Source of the DNA: Nostoc sp. NMS2
GTDB lineage: Bacteria; Cyanobacteriota; Cyanobacteriia; Cyanobacteriales; Nostocaceae
NCBI RefSeq assembly: GCF_017115105.1
Contig: NZ_JABXKH010000173.1
Location: forward strand, 18,425 to 82,424
Direction: 5' to 3'
DNA: 64,000 bases
In this document: in pieces, positions 1 to 9,041 of the stretch
Layout: every line of letters starts with the position of its first letter
How positions within the stretch are numbered: position 1 is the stretch's first letter
Notes under the pieces: model-generated
The model's database searches: none
What the model saw: only the letters and a program-made list of their open reading frames with translations
Told to the model about the DNA's origin: nothing
Program-made: the position numbers and the translations under genes

Positions 1-1
1 G

Positions 2-3000
2 CCAGATTTCGTGGCTGGACATAGTTTTGGAGAACTGACTGCTTTGTGGGCTGCGGGAGTTTTGAGTGAGAAAGATTACCTTTTCTTAGTCAAAGCTAGA
101 GGTCAAGCGATGGCTGCACCAAAAGATCCTCTGTTGGATGCGGGAGTGATGCTGGCGGTGAAAGGGGATGTAAATCAGGTTACAGAACTAATTCAGAATT
201 TCCCGCAAGTCACCGTTGCTAACCTGAATTCTCCAAATCAGATGGTGTTAGCAGGGACGAAAGCTGAAATTGCTAATGTCCAGGAGGCTCTGAAAACTCA
301 AGGGTTCTCTAGCATTTTGTTGGGAGTTTCCGCAGCCTTTCACACTCCATTAGTGGCTTATGCACAGCAACCTTTTGCCAGAGCAATTGAGAAAGTTACT
401 TTTAATGCGCCACAAATCCCGGTTTATACAAATGTCACCGGGAAGCGTTATCCGAATGAGCCGCAAGTCATTCAAAAAGTCCTCAAAGACCACCTGAAGA
501 ATCAAGTGCTGTTTAAGCAAGAAATTGAAAATATTTATGCTGAAGGCGGTTACTGCTTTATTGAATTTGGGCCGCGAAGTGTTCTCACCAACTTGGTAAA
601 AGATATCCTGGGCGATCGCTCTCATTTAGCTGTAGCTTTAAATGCTAGTCATCTCAAAGATAGCGATCGCACTTTGCGGCAAGCTGTTCTACAGTTGCGC
701 GTTGCTGGCTTACCTTTGCAAAACTTAGACCCCTATCAATTGGAATACAAAATCCCAGAAGCTTCTCCAAATCAGTCCTTGAATGTGCGTTTAAATAGCA
801 CTAACTATGTATCGGATAAAACTAAGCAGTCCTTTGAAAAAGCTACGCAAAATGGGCATGAAGTGAAATCCACTGTTGTGATCGGTAATAAACCCAACTT
901 CTCTCAAGCCACAGAGAAGGTTGCAGTTAACGGTCAATCCACCGTTGGCAATGGCAATAAATCTAACTTCTCTCAAGCCACTGAAAAGGTTGTAGTTAAC
1001 GGTCAATCTACCTTTGGCAACGGCAATAAATCTAACCCCTCTCATCCAGCAGAGAAAGTAGCAGTTAACGGTGGAGTGAAATCTGTGCAGAATGGGCAAT
1101 CAGACCAACTAGATATCAAATCTTTGCAATCTAGTCCAGAACTTCCTCTAAGTTATTTAAGAGCTATAGACAACTTAGAGTACACATTAATAGAGGTCAA
1201 TCGCCATCAACATGATGTCTTGCAGGTTCATGAACAATCTTTGAACCATCAGACAGAATATACTAAAATTTTCTTCCAACTCATGGAGCAACAACATGAG
1301 TTATGGGGAAATGGTAAATTCAGCGAACCATATACAGAAACACAGCAACTCGTAGTTTCCAGTTCAGAGCGCAGCATCATGCGGTTTCACGATCATCAAA
1401 CTGATAGCCTCCGCATCCATGAGCAATATCTGAACTATCAGCAAGAATACACTAACAACTTTTTCCAATTGCTTCAGCGACATTATCAACCGTCGCCCAG
1501 CAATACCAATCAACATCTGATACCGCCAGTCAATTATCAACCAAGTCCAGTAGCTCCACCAGTTGAAGAGGATAACCCTGTTCTGGAGACTGCACCGGTT
1601 GCTTTACCGAGTAACGGATTTGCCGCTAAATCTGAGCCAGTTTCAACTAATGGTAACGGCACAAATGGTAATGGTAATGGCGCACATCATCAAGCAACAG
1701 CAGTTCTGGATATTACTCCATTAAAGGAGAATACTGCACCTGTAGCATTTACACCCGAACCACCAGTAATCATCGATCAAGCTACTCTGAGTGAAACTCT
1801 AATTAACATCGTTAGTGATAAAACAGGCTATCCAACGGAGATGTTAGAGCTAACGATGGATATCGAGGCAGATTTGGGGATTGATTCGATCAAACGTGTA
1901 GAAATTCTCGGAGCGTTGTTAGAACTATATCCCAATTTGCCCAAGCCGAATCCTGAAGAAGTAGGACAACTACGCACACTGGCTCAAATAGCTGAGTATA
2001 TGGGGAAAATTGCATCTGAGATTTCTGGCGCTCTGGTGAATGAGGCAGGGAGCAGGGAGCAGGGAGCAGGGGGAGATGGGGGAGATGAGGGAGATGGGGG
2101 AGATGGGGGAGTAACAGTAATACCTTCGTCATCTCCTCTATCCCTGTCATCTCCAGAGATTACTAACATTGTGTTCAATGTTGTTAGTGAAAAGACAGGC
2201 TATTCGATGACGATGTTAGATTTGTCGATGGATATTGAGACAGATTTGGGAATTGATGCTGTCAAACTTGCGGAAATTTTGGGAGCGTTGCTAGAACTAT
2301 ACCCTGATTTACCGAAGCTGAATTCAGAAGCATTGGCTGAATTACGTACCCTTGGACAAATTGTTGCATACATGCAAGCAGGGGAGCAGGGAGCAGGGAG
2401 CAGGGGAGAAGAGTTTTCACCCCGCTCCTCTGCCTCTTCACCCAATGCCCCATCCCAAATTCTTCGTAGTCCTATCAGACTCAAATATCTTCCCGAACCT
2501 GATGTTTTAGATTTCACCTTACCCGATAACCATATCGCCTTGCTTACTGATGATGGTTCTCTGACTACGGCGAAACTAGCTGAGACTCTCCTCAAGCACG
2601 GCTGCAAAACCGTTGTCTTAACTTTTCCTCCAACCGTGATTGCTAAACAATCTCCGTTACCTGAAGGGATTAGGCGTGTGCTGCTTACAGATTTGAGTGA
2701 GGAGCATTTGCAAGAACAGTTAGGAGCGATCGCTACTAACTATGGACAAATAGCTACGTTTATCCATCTGAATCCTTGCACTCACGACGATACAAGCAAT
2801 CATGTGCGCTATCTGGAATCAGAAAAAGCCATTCTTCGCCATGTCTTTCTCATCGCCAAATATCTCAAAGAACCACTCAATCAAGCAGCACTTCAAGGAC
2901 GTAGTAGTTTTATAACTGTGGCTCGTCTGGATGGCGAATTTGGACTAGGCCAAAAAACTAACTTCGGTGCAATTGGCGCTGGACTATTTGGACTCACCAA

Positions 3001-4966
3001 AAGTTTGAATCAGGAATGGGAATCTGTATTTTGCCGAGCGATCGACCTCAGCCCTGATTTAGATGCCGAAACATCAGCACAGTATATCTTCGCCGAACTT
3101 CACGACCCAAATCTATTAGTCGTGGAAGTGGGATATAACTCACAAGGGCGAGTAACCCTCGTGTGTGAACAGGAAGAACAAAAAAACCCAAAGCAGGAAA
3201 TCGGAGGAATCCCCTTTGCACCCAGCACCTTCTCTTCCAACCTTTTCCCCATCCCTAATGCCCAATCCCAAGTATTTCTCGTAAGTGGCGGTGCGAAAGG
3301 GATAACGGCTCAGTGTGTGATTAAACTAGCGCAGCGTTATAAATGCAAATTTATCTTGGTGGGTCGTTCCGCCGCCGATCCAGAACCCGTATGGACTGAA
3401 GGTTATTTGGGTGAAGCAGATTTGAAAAAGCGGATTATGGATGATTTCTTCGCTAGAGGTGAAAAACCCACACCTGCAATGGTGCAGAAAAAGTTTAACG
3501 CTATTTCATCTAGTCGGGAAATTGCTACAACTTTACAAGCTATCAAGCAGGCGGGTGGAAAGGCTGAATATTTGCATGTTGATGTGACTGATGCGATCGC
3601 CCTTCAGGAAGAAGTTGCTAATGCTGTCAAGCGTTTTGGCCCGGTAACAGGAATTATTCACGGGGCTGGAAATCTAGCTGATAAGCGGATTGAGAAAAAA
3701 TCAGTCCAAGATTTTGAAACAGTTTACACTGCCAAAGTTAAAGGTCTAGAAAACCTGTTGCGGTGCGTAACACCCGGTCAATTGAATTATTTAGTCCTGT
3801 TTTCTTCTGTAGTTGGCTTCTACGGAAACGTGGGACAGTCGGATTATGCGATCGCTAATGAAATTCTCAACAAATCAGCCCACCTTATCAAACGCAACCA
3901 TCCCCATTCTCATGTAGTAGCGATTAATTGGGGCCCTTGGGATAGTGGTATGGTTTCTCCTGAATTAAAGCAAGCTTTTGCTGAACGGAATATTCAGACT
4001 ATTCCTGTTGATATTGGCACAGAAATGTTAGTTAATGAATTAGCTAGCATAAATCAACAAACTGTGCAAGTTGTAATTGGGAGTCCCCTAGTATATATCC
4101 CAGAAAAGTTACCAAGCGAGTTGAAAACTTTTCGTATCCATCGACAGCTAACATTACCAGCTAATCCCTTTTTACAAGACCATGTAATTGCTGGTTATCC
4201 AGTTCTGCCAGCAACTTGTGGACTATTATGGATTGCTAACGCCTGCGAACAAATCTATCCTGGTTACAAAGCCTTCCTTTATACAAATTATAAAGTTTTG
4301 AAGGGACTAATCTTTGATGAAAATTTAGGAACTGAATACACTTTAGAATTGCAAGAAATTGCTAAACATGATATCAATGAAATAGATTTTGATGCCAAGA
4401 TTTGGAGTAAAACTCCAGAAGGTAAAATCCGTTATCATTTTAGTAGCCAGATAAAACTGAAGCGGGAAATTCCTAATGCCCCTACACACGAATCCCTGAA
4501 CTTAAACCAGGATCGTAAAATCACCGCTACGACTTCATCAATTTATCAGAATGGGTCAGCTAGCTTGTTTCACGGACTTACTTTTCAAGGCGTAAAATCT
4601 GTCTTAAATGCTACTCTGCAAAAGATCACTATAGAATGCTATTTGCCGAAAACTGAAGAAAGACAACAAGGACAATTCCCAGTCCAAACATTTAATCCTT
4701 ACATTGCAGATGTGGAGATTCACGCATTTTGGATTTGGGCACAGCATTTTTATCAGGTAGCTTGTTTACCTTCAGAAATCAAGAGTTTTGAGCAGTTTAT
4801 AGCTATCCCATTTGATGAAATATTTTACGTTTCTTGTGAAATAAAATCAAAGACAGAATCGGGTTTAGTAGTTGATCTAATCGCTCATAATGAGCAAGGA
4901 CAAATATATAACCGGATGCTGGGAGCAAAGGGAACTATTTTACCCAAGCAATTAGATGAAATCTAA
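2..4966 (+). CDS. PfaA/HglE-like multidomain polyketide/fatty acid synthase (5'-truncated by window)
   Basis: Large iterative type I synthase related to PfaA (polyunsaturated fatty acid synthase) and HglE (heterocyst glycolipids). The frame is open to the window edge, so the ketosynthase and the true start lie upstream. Residues below count from the Val codon at 11. AT: GHSFG nucleophile Ser5, residues 1-200. Linker with three 23-residue repeats (about 290-360) and two copies of an EQxLNxQxEYT-like motif (about 410-490). ACP1: Ser626 in GIDSIK. ACP2: the same site reads GIDAVK (Ala750), so it cannot carry phosphopantetheine. KR: SGGAKG near 1092 with Tyr1279 in SDYAIAN. C-terminal hot-dog dehydratase with HxxxGxxxxP from His1391. 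It leads the gene set up to 16.4 kb. The product is unknown; domain calls are firm, the pathway is inference. Confidence 0.9.
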   Translation, partial: PDFVAGHSFGELTALWAAGVLSEKDYLFLVKARGQAMAAPKDPLLDAGVMLAVKGDVNQVTELIQNFPQVTVANLNSPNQMVLAGTKAEIANVQEALKTQGFSSILLGVSAAFHTPLVAYAQQPFARAIEKVTFNAPQIPVYTNVTGKRYPNEPQVIQKVLKDHLKNQVLFKQEIENIYAEGGYCFIEFGPRSVLTNLVKDILGDRSHLAVALNASHLKDSDRTLRQAVLQLRVAGLPLQNLDPYQLEYKIPEASPNQSLNVRLNSTNYVSDKTKQSFEKATQNGHEVKSTVVIGNKPNFSQATEKVAVNGQSTVGNGNKSNFSQATEKVVVNGQSTFGNGNKSNPSHPAEKVAVNGGVKSVQNGQSDQLDIKSLQSSPELPLSYLRAIDNLEYTLIEVNRHQHDVLQVHEQSLNHQTEYTKIFFQLMEQQHELWGNGKFSEPYTETQQLVVSSSERSIMRFHDHQTDSLRIHEQYLNYQQEYTNNFFQLLQRHYQPSPSNTNQHLIPPVNYQPSPVAPPVEEDNPVLETAPVALPSNGFAAKSEPVSTNGNGTNGNGNGAHHQATAVLDITPLKENTAPVAFTPEPPVIIDQATLSETLINIVSDKTGYPTEMLELTMDIEADLGIDSIKRVEILGALLELYPNLPKPNPEEVGQLRTLAQIAEYMGKIASEISGALVNEAGSREQGAGGDGGDEGDGGDGGVTVIPSSSPLSLSSPEITNIVFNVVSEKTGYSMTMLDLSMDIETDLGIDAVKLAEILGALLELYPDLPKLNSEALAELRTLGQIVAYMQAGEQGAGSRGEEFSPRSSASSPNAPSQILRSPIRLKYLPEPDVLDFTLPDNHIALLTDDGSLTTAKLAETLLKHGCKTVVLTFPPTVIAKQSPLPEGIRRVLLTDLSEEHLQEQLGAIATNYGQIATFIHLNPCTHDDTSNHVRYLESEKAILRHVFLIAKYLKEPLNQAALQGRSSFITVARLDGEFGLGQKTNFGAIGAGLFGLTKSLNQEWESVFCRAIDLSPDLDAETSAQYIFAELHDPNLLVVEVGYNSQGRVTLVCEQEEQKNPKQEIGGIPFAPSTFSSNLFPIPNAQSQVFLVSGGAKGITAQCVIKLAQRYKCKFILVGRSAADPEPVWTEGYLGEADLKKRIMDDFFARGEKPTPAMVQKKFNAISSSREIATTLQAIKQAGGKAEYLHVDVTDAIALQEEVANAVKRFGPVTGIIHGAGNLADKRIEKKSVQDFETVYTAKVKGLENLLRCVTPGQLNYLVLFSSVVGFYGNVGQSDYAIANEILNKSAHLIKRNHPHSHVVAINWGPWDSGMVSPELKQAFAERNIQTIPVDIGTEMLVNELASINQQTVQVVIGSPLVYIPEKLPSELKTFRIHRQLTLPANPFLQDHVIAGYPVLPATCGLLWIANACEQIYPGYKAFLYTNYKVLKGLIFDENLGTEYTLELQEIAKHDINEIDFDAKIWSKTPEGKIRYHFSSQIKLKREIPNAPTHESLNLNQDRKITATTSSIYQNGSASLFHGLTFQGVKSVLNATLQKITIECYLPKTEERQQGQFPVQTFNPYIADVEIHAFWIWAQHFYQVACLPSEIKSFEQFIAIPFDEIFYVSCEIKSKTESGLVVDLIAHNEQGQIYNRMLGAKGTILPKQLDEI
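880..1075 (+). repeat. 69-nt in-frame tandem repeat (3 units) in the synthase linker
   Basis: Three units begin near 893, 962 and 1031, a constant 69-nt step, encoding a 23-residue Asn/Ser/Gly-rich motif (SNFSQATEKV then VNGQST). The third unit is the most diverged. It looks like a flexible spacer between the acyltransferase and carrier domains. Confidence 0.85.
2044..2111 (+). repeat. G-rich intergenic-type repeat in frame between ACP1 and ACP2
   Basis: Units of the type GGGAGCA then GGGAGAT, the same low-complexity sequence found between genes elsewhere in this window (20700-20732, 63890-64000). Here it is read in frame as a Gly/Glu/Asp-rich linker between the two carrier domains, without stop codons. 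Confidence 0.8.
2380..2412 (+). repeat. Second G-rich intergenic-type repeat in frame between ACP2 and KR
   Basis: GGGGAGCA-type units again interrupt the reading frame without breaking it, just after ACP2. Together with the copy near 2.05 kb it brackets the ACP2 segment. Confidence 0.8.
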
Positions 4967-5005
4967 ATAGACATCAGCCTCAATACTGCTCGGTTAAGAA
5001 GATTT

Positions 5006-5079
5006 GTCGGTTGGGTAAAACTTTAGTGTTACCCAACAAATCCTGAAAATGTTGGGTTTCGTTCTTCAACCCAACCTAC
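5006..5079. repeat. GTAGGTTGGGTTGA-type palindromic element, copy 1
   Basis: About 74 bp, nested in the larger element. The right end AACCCAACCTAC is the inverted repeat of the left end (left slightly degraded to GTCGGTTGGGT). The middle matches the copy at 44511-44585, including TTTAGTGTTACCCAACAAA. Confidence 0.75.
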
Positions 5080-5108
5080 ATTGGAGTTATTTTTTAGGCT
5101 TAACAGAA

Positions 5109-5268
5109 GGGAGCATCCCAATTTTGCTAAAAGGCACAGGACTGGCACAAAAACCCTGTACAAACATCTTTCCTTTGCGTTCTTTGCGTCCTTGGCGGTT
5201 CGTTATTTCATTCCTAGTCTAATTCCAAATACCCTATAAAAATACACTTGCACATTTGGGATGCTCCC
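5109..5268. repeat. GGGAGCATCCCAA inverted-repeat element nested in the MITE
   Basis: A perfect 13-bp inverted repeat, GGGAGCATCCCAA (5109-5121) and TTGGGATGCTCCC (5256-5268), bounds 160 bp that also contain the common TTTGCGTCCTTGGCGGTTCG repeat. No open frame. Confidence 0.75.
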
Positions 5269-5365
5269 TAACCGAACAGTATTGACATCAGCCTGACTTT
5301 TCATGTCATTTGGAAAAACCCACGAAAAATTTAACCCCTATTCAAACTCTAAGGCAGAAAATTTA

Positions 5366-5407
5366 AAGTCTCTCTCCTAGAAGGAGAGAGATTTAGAGAG
5401 AGGTTTT
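5366..5407. repeat. CTCTCTCC/GGAGAGAG palindromic repeat
   Basis: Hairpin-forming CTCTCTCC-TAGAA-GGAGAGAG with a following AGAGAGG. Relatives lie at 8895-8940, 43430-43470 and 50035-50070. It belongs to the dispersed intergenic palindromes of this genome; no regulatory role can be read from it. Confidence 0.6.
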
Positions 5408-5475
5408 CCAGATACCATGAACAGTCAGAGAATCAGCAACTTAAAAATGTATACATCAGCTTGAGGAAGTAGGTG

Positions 5476-8400
5476 ATGGAAGGATTTTCACAAAATAAAA
5501 TTCCTAAAATAGCTATTGTGGGGATGGATTGTTATTTGGGTGGTGGCTGCAAGGGATTAGATACCTTTGAACGCAGTATTTATGAGGGAATTCAGCATTT
5601 TATTTCCATACCTCCTCAGCGATGGCAAGCAATAGAAGCACAACAACAGTTGTTGAAAAACTATGGTTTTACCGATGGTGTGTTACCATTAGGTGCATAC
5701 ATTAAAGATTTTAAAATTGATACTTTTCGTTTGGAAATACCACCAGAAGAAGTAGACAATTTTAACCCCGAAGAACTGTTGATGCTTCAGGTAGCTAATA
5801 ATGCTTTGAAAGATGCAGCACTTCGTCAAGGCACGAGAATAGCAATAATCATTGCTACTACTAAAGAACTAACTCTGCATCAACAAAAAGAGCAACTGGA
5901 AGTCATTGACAAATACAATGAATATCCCAGCTACATCGAAAATAGTGTGGCTAATTATATTTCCAAGCTGTGGAATTTTGCTGGCCCGACGTTCACATTA
6001 ATTGCCGAAGAAAATTCTGTTTTCAAAGCCTTAGAACTTGCCCAAAAGCTACTTGCAATCAGAGAAGTAGACGCTGTTTTGGTCGGTGCAATCGAGCTTG
6101 CTGGGGATGGCGCTAGTGTTTTACAACGAAATCAAATAACAAAAGTTAACACAGGCGTAAATACTCTTAGTTACGACCAGAATGCTAACGGCTGGATAGT
6201 AGGTGAGGGTGCGGCGGCTGTAGTATTGAAGCTTCACGACACAGCAAAACAAGAGAACAATCGCATATATGCAACGATTGACGCTCTTAGTCTCGTGGAA
6301 AATTCCAAATCTAAAATTAACTCTTCCTCTGTGCCAAATTCTGAAGTGATAACCCAGGCTTGTCAACAGGCTTTTCATTTAGCAGATATCCAACCAACAG
6401 ATATCAACTATTTAGAAGTTGTTGGTAGTGGAATTCCTCAGCAAGATGAGTTAGAAATTCAAGGTTTGCTTACAGCTTATCGCACATTTGAAGCAAATTT
6501 AACTTGTGCGATCGGTAGTGTTAAAGCCAATATCGGTCATACCTATGCCGCATCAGGGATAGTTAGTCTGGTTAAAACAGCACTTTGTTTATATCACCGC
6601 TACATCCCCGCAGTTCCCCAGTGGTCTGGCCCCAAAATGCCAGAGATTTGGCGAGATAGTCCCTTTTATGTTGCTTCTGAATCAAAACCCTGGTTTTTAG
6701 AAAAAGGGGCCACTAGAAGAATAGCTGCAATTAACGGGATGGAGATAGATGGGAGTTATGCACATTTAATTTTGTCAGAGGAACTATCTCAGCAACATCG
6801 TAGCAGCAGATATTTAGAGCAAATGCCTTACTATGTGTTTGCGATCGCAGCTGACGATCAATCAACCCTATTAGACCAAATCCGCACTCTTCAACAAACT
6901 ATCACAGATTGCTCTATATCTGCTGCTGCTAAGTTGACTTTTAAAGCTTTTCAGCAGCATCAACAGGCAACTTATGCTGTAGCAATTCTCGGACACAATC
7001 AAGATGAATTGCAGCGAGAAATTCAGCACTCCCTCAAGGGTATTGTCAATGCCTTTGAGACAGGGAAAGACTGGCAAAGTCCTCTAGGCAGTTATTTTAC
7101 AGCAAAACCACTGGGTCAAAGAGGTAAAATTTCTTTCGTTTATCCAGGTGCTTTTAGCGCCTATATCGGTGTCGGTCAAAATCTGTTTCGCTTGTTTCCT
7201 CAACTTTACGATGAACCACTCCTCAAAAATAGCCACAATCGTCTAGCAAACGTAGAGAAACTTGTCTATCCCCGAAGCTTAGAAAAATTATCAAATAGAC
7301 AACTGGAAAACCTTGAACAGATATTAATTAACGATCCGGTAGGAATACTCGAATTAGAAATGTTCTTTGCCACACTCTTGACAGCAACTCTGAACAATTA
7401 TTTCCAGATAAAGCCTCAAAGTGTTTTTGGTTATAGCTTGGGCGAAATTAGCATGATGTTGGCTCAAGGTATCTGGGGTAACTTTCTAGATGGTAGTCAG
7501 AGCTTTAACTCATCTTCTCTGTTTAAGACAAGGCTATCTGGCCCCAAAAATGCTGTGCGCGAGTATTGGGGATTACCACAAGAGCAGAATGAACAAGGCG
7601 AAGATTTTTGGCGCAACTATATCGTCATGTGTCCAGTATCTCGTGTTCAGGAAGCTATCAAACATGAAAATCGCGTCTATTTACCTTTAATTAATACTAC
7701 AGAAGAAGTTGTGATTGCTGGCGAAACCCAAGCCTGTAAGCGAGTAATTGCTAACCTAAATTGTGATGCTTTATCTGCTCCCTTCACCCATGTCATCCAT
7801 TGCGAGGCAATGCGCTCTGAGTACGATGAACTTGTGAGATTAAATACATTACCTATCCAAAACGTATCAGAGACTATTTTTTATTCCACAGCCGAGTATA
7901 AACCCATTAACCTCGACAGTGATTCTATTGCTCACAATATTGCTCAAAATGTTTGTAAACAGCTTAATTTTCCTCAATTAATTAACCGCGTCTATGAGGA
8001 TGGCTTCAAAATTTTCATCGAAGTAGGTGCCGGTAGTAACTGTTCGAGATGGATTGGTAAAATCCTCAATCAAAAAGAATACGTCACAGTGTCTCTTAAT
8101 AAAAGAGGTGTAGACGATCATACTTCTATTGTCAAAGCCTTAGCAAAACTCCTAAGTCATAGGGTTGATCTAGATTTATCACCACTATATTCTCAAGAAT
8201 CGGAAAATTTTAACCAAAGCCAGTCTAGAGTGAAAACTATAACTTTGGACAATAGCAAGATTAGTTACACGTCTTTGAAGAAGAGAAATCAAAAAATACT
8301 TCAAGATATAACCATCGAAAATGGTAATCAGCAGCAATTTCAACTATTAGAATTAAAGGAAGTTACACAAATGAATTCTTCTTTGCTCACAAATCCAACC

Positions 8401-8757
8401 AAAAGTCTTGAAAATGCCTCTACAAATTTAGAAACTCTCCAAGAGCAAGCTAGCTTAAAAAATAGCAGCAAGCCTGCTAATGTATTGCTACAAGATCGCC
8501 ATGAAACTGTAGAAAAATCAGAAATTAACGAAAGTTGGGCAACAGAACAGGAAACTCCTAATTTAACAAATTACGGTGTTGTTGACGAACCCCATTTACT
8601 CAATTTACGTAGTCCTTATTATCAAAACTTGAGTGAAAATGCTTCTCGGATGACCAAAGCCCATGCTATTTTTCTGCAAGCGCGACAAGAGTCACTAAAG
8701 CAAATTAGCGCCATAATTCAGTTGCAAATAGCTTGTTATCAAAAGTTATTTGAATGA
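5476..8757 (+). CDS. Ketosynthase-like chain-length factor plus acyltransferase (PfaC/PfaB-like)
   Basis: Partner subunit of the synthase. Residues 1-440 are a ketosynthase fold that has lost catalysis: where the active Cys belongs the sequence reads IAEENSVFKAL (Glu179), and the EAHGTG histidine motif reads EVVGSG; only the NIGHT motif with its His remains. This is the pattern of chain-length factors. Residues about 545-880 are an acyltransferase with GYSLGE. The tail (about 1045-1093) has a RQESLxQxSxIIQLQ-like helix that I associate with hgl/pfa partner proteins. The ATG at 5476 is chosen over the adjacent GTG because GAGGA lies upstream at 5463-5467. It probably pairs with the ketosynthase lost upstream of the window. 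Confidence 0.85.
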   Translation: MEGFSQNKIPKIAIVGMDCYLGGGCKGLDTFERSIYEGIQHFISIPPQRWQAIEAQQQLLKNYGFTDGVLPLGAYIKDFKIDTFRLEIPPEEVDNFNPEELLMLQVANNALKDAALRQGTRIAIIIATTKELTLHQQKEQLEVIDKYNEYPSYIENSVANYISKLWNFAGPTFTLIAEENSVFKALELAQKLLAIREVDAVLVGAIELAGDGASVLQRNQITKVNTGVNTLSYDQNANGWIVGEGAAAVVLKLHDTAKQENNRIYATIDALSLVENSKSKINSSSVPNSEVITQACQQAFHLADIQPTDINYLEVVGSGIPQQDELEIQGLLTAYRTFEANLTCAIGSVKANIGHTYAASGIVSLVKTALCLYHRYIPAVPQWSGPKMPEIWRDSPFYVASESKPWFLEKGATRRIAAINGMEIDGSYAHLILSEELSQQHRSSRYLEQMPYYVFAIAADDQSTLLDQIRTLQQTITDCSISAAAKLTFKAFQQHQQATYAVAILGHNQDELQREIQHSLKGIVNAFETGKDWQSPLGSYFTAKPLGQRGKISFVYPGAFSAYIGVGQNLFRLFPQLYDEPLLKNSHNRLANVEKLVYPRSLEKLSNRQLENLEQILINDPVGILELEMFFATLLTATLNNYFQIKPQSVFGYSLGEISMMLAQGIWGNFLDGSQSFNSSSLFKTRLSGPKNAVREYWGLPQEQNEQGEDFWRNYIVMCPVSRVQEAIKHENRVYLPLINTTEEVVIAGETQACKRVIANLNCDALSAPFTHVIHCEAMRSEYDELVRLNTLPIQNVSETIFYSTAEYKPINLDSDSIAHNIAQNVCKQLNFPQLINRVYEDGFKIFIEVGAGSNCSRWIGKILNQKEYVTVSLNKRGVDDHTSIVKALAKLLSHRVDLDLSPLYSQESENFNQSQSRVKTITLDNSKISYTSLKKRNQKILQDITIENGNQQQFQLLELKEVTQMNSSLLTNPTKSLENASTNLETLQEQASLKNSSKPANVLLQDRHETVEKSEINESWATEQETPNLTNYGVVDEPHLLNLRSPYYQNLSENASRMTKAHAIFLQARQESLKQISAIIQLQIACYQKLFE

Positions 8758-8795
8758 TAATCATTTAAAGCAGTAAAGTACCCAGATTACTTGAA

Positions 8796-8823
8796 TATAG
8801 CTTTTCCTAATCAAATGAGGTAC
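8796..8823. repeat. TATAGC-type repeat end (family D, partial copy)
   Basis: The 28-bp TATAGCTTTTCCTAATCAAA...GAGGTAC end is identical to the left end of the full element at 16599-16706. No matching right end was found here. It lies in the 284-bp gap before the PfaD-like gene, which also holds a CTCTCTCC/GGGGAGAGG palindrome at 8905-8940. Confidence 0.7.
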
Positions 8824-9041
8824 ATATATCATAGCCCCCTATCGAAGAGCGGGGAGCAGGATGGTTTCATACAACCAGAGAAAAACTAAAACTGGGTTTT
8901 AAAGCCTCTCTCCGTTTCGGGGAGAGGTTTGGAGAGGGGTAAAAAGCCATGCTACAAAACAAGAAATCAAGACTTATAACTCACAAATAATGAGTATCAA
9001 TTATCTGGTAAACAATTTTCTTAAACTGGAGATTCAAAAAA

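Larger units (their letters stand above)
4981..5284. mobile_element. MITE family A, copy 1 (304 bp, 10-bp target duplication)
   Basis: Terminal inverted repeats read CAATACTGCTCGGTTAAG on the left and, reverse-complemented, CAATACTGTTCGGTTAGG on the right. It is flanked by a perfect 10-bp direct repeat ACATCAGCCT (4971-4980 and 5285-5294), the mark of a transposition just behind the synthase stop codon. Two further inverted-repeat elements sit inside it (5006-5079 and 5109-5268). There is no coding capacity, so a transposase must act in trans. Confidence 0.85.

Noticed and set aside
1890..2607. Several antisense frames inside the synthase gene
   Set aside because: They mirror the G-rich repeats and conserved ACP codons; the + strand domains are unambiguous.
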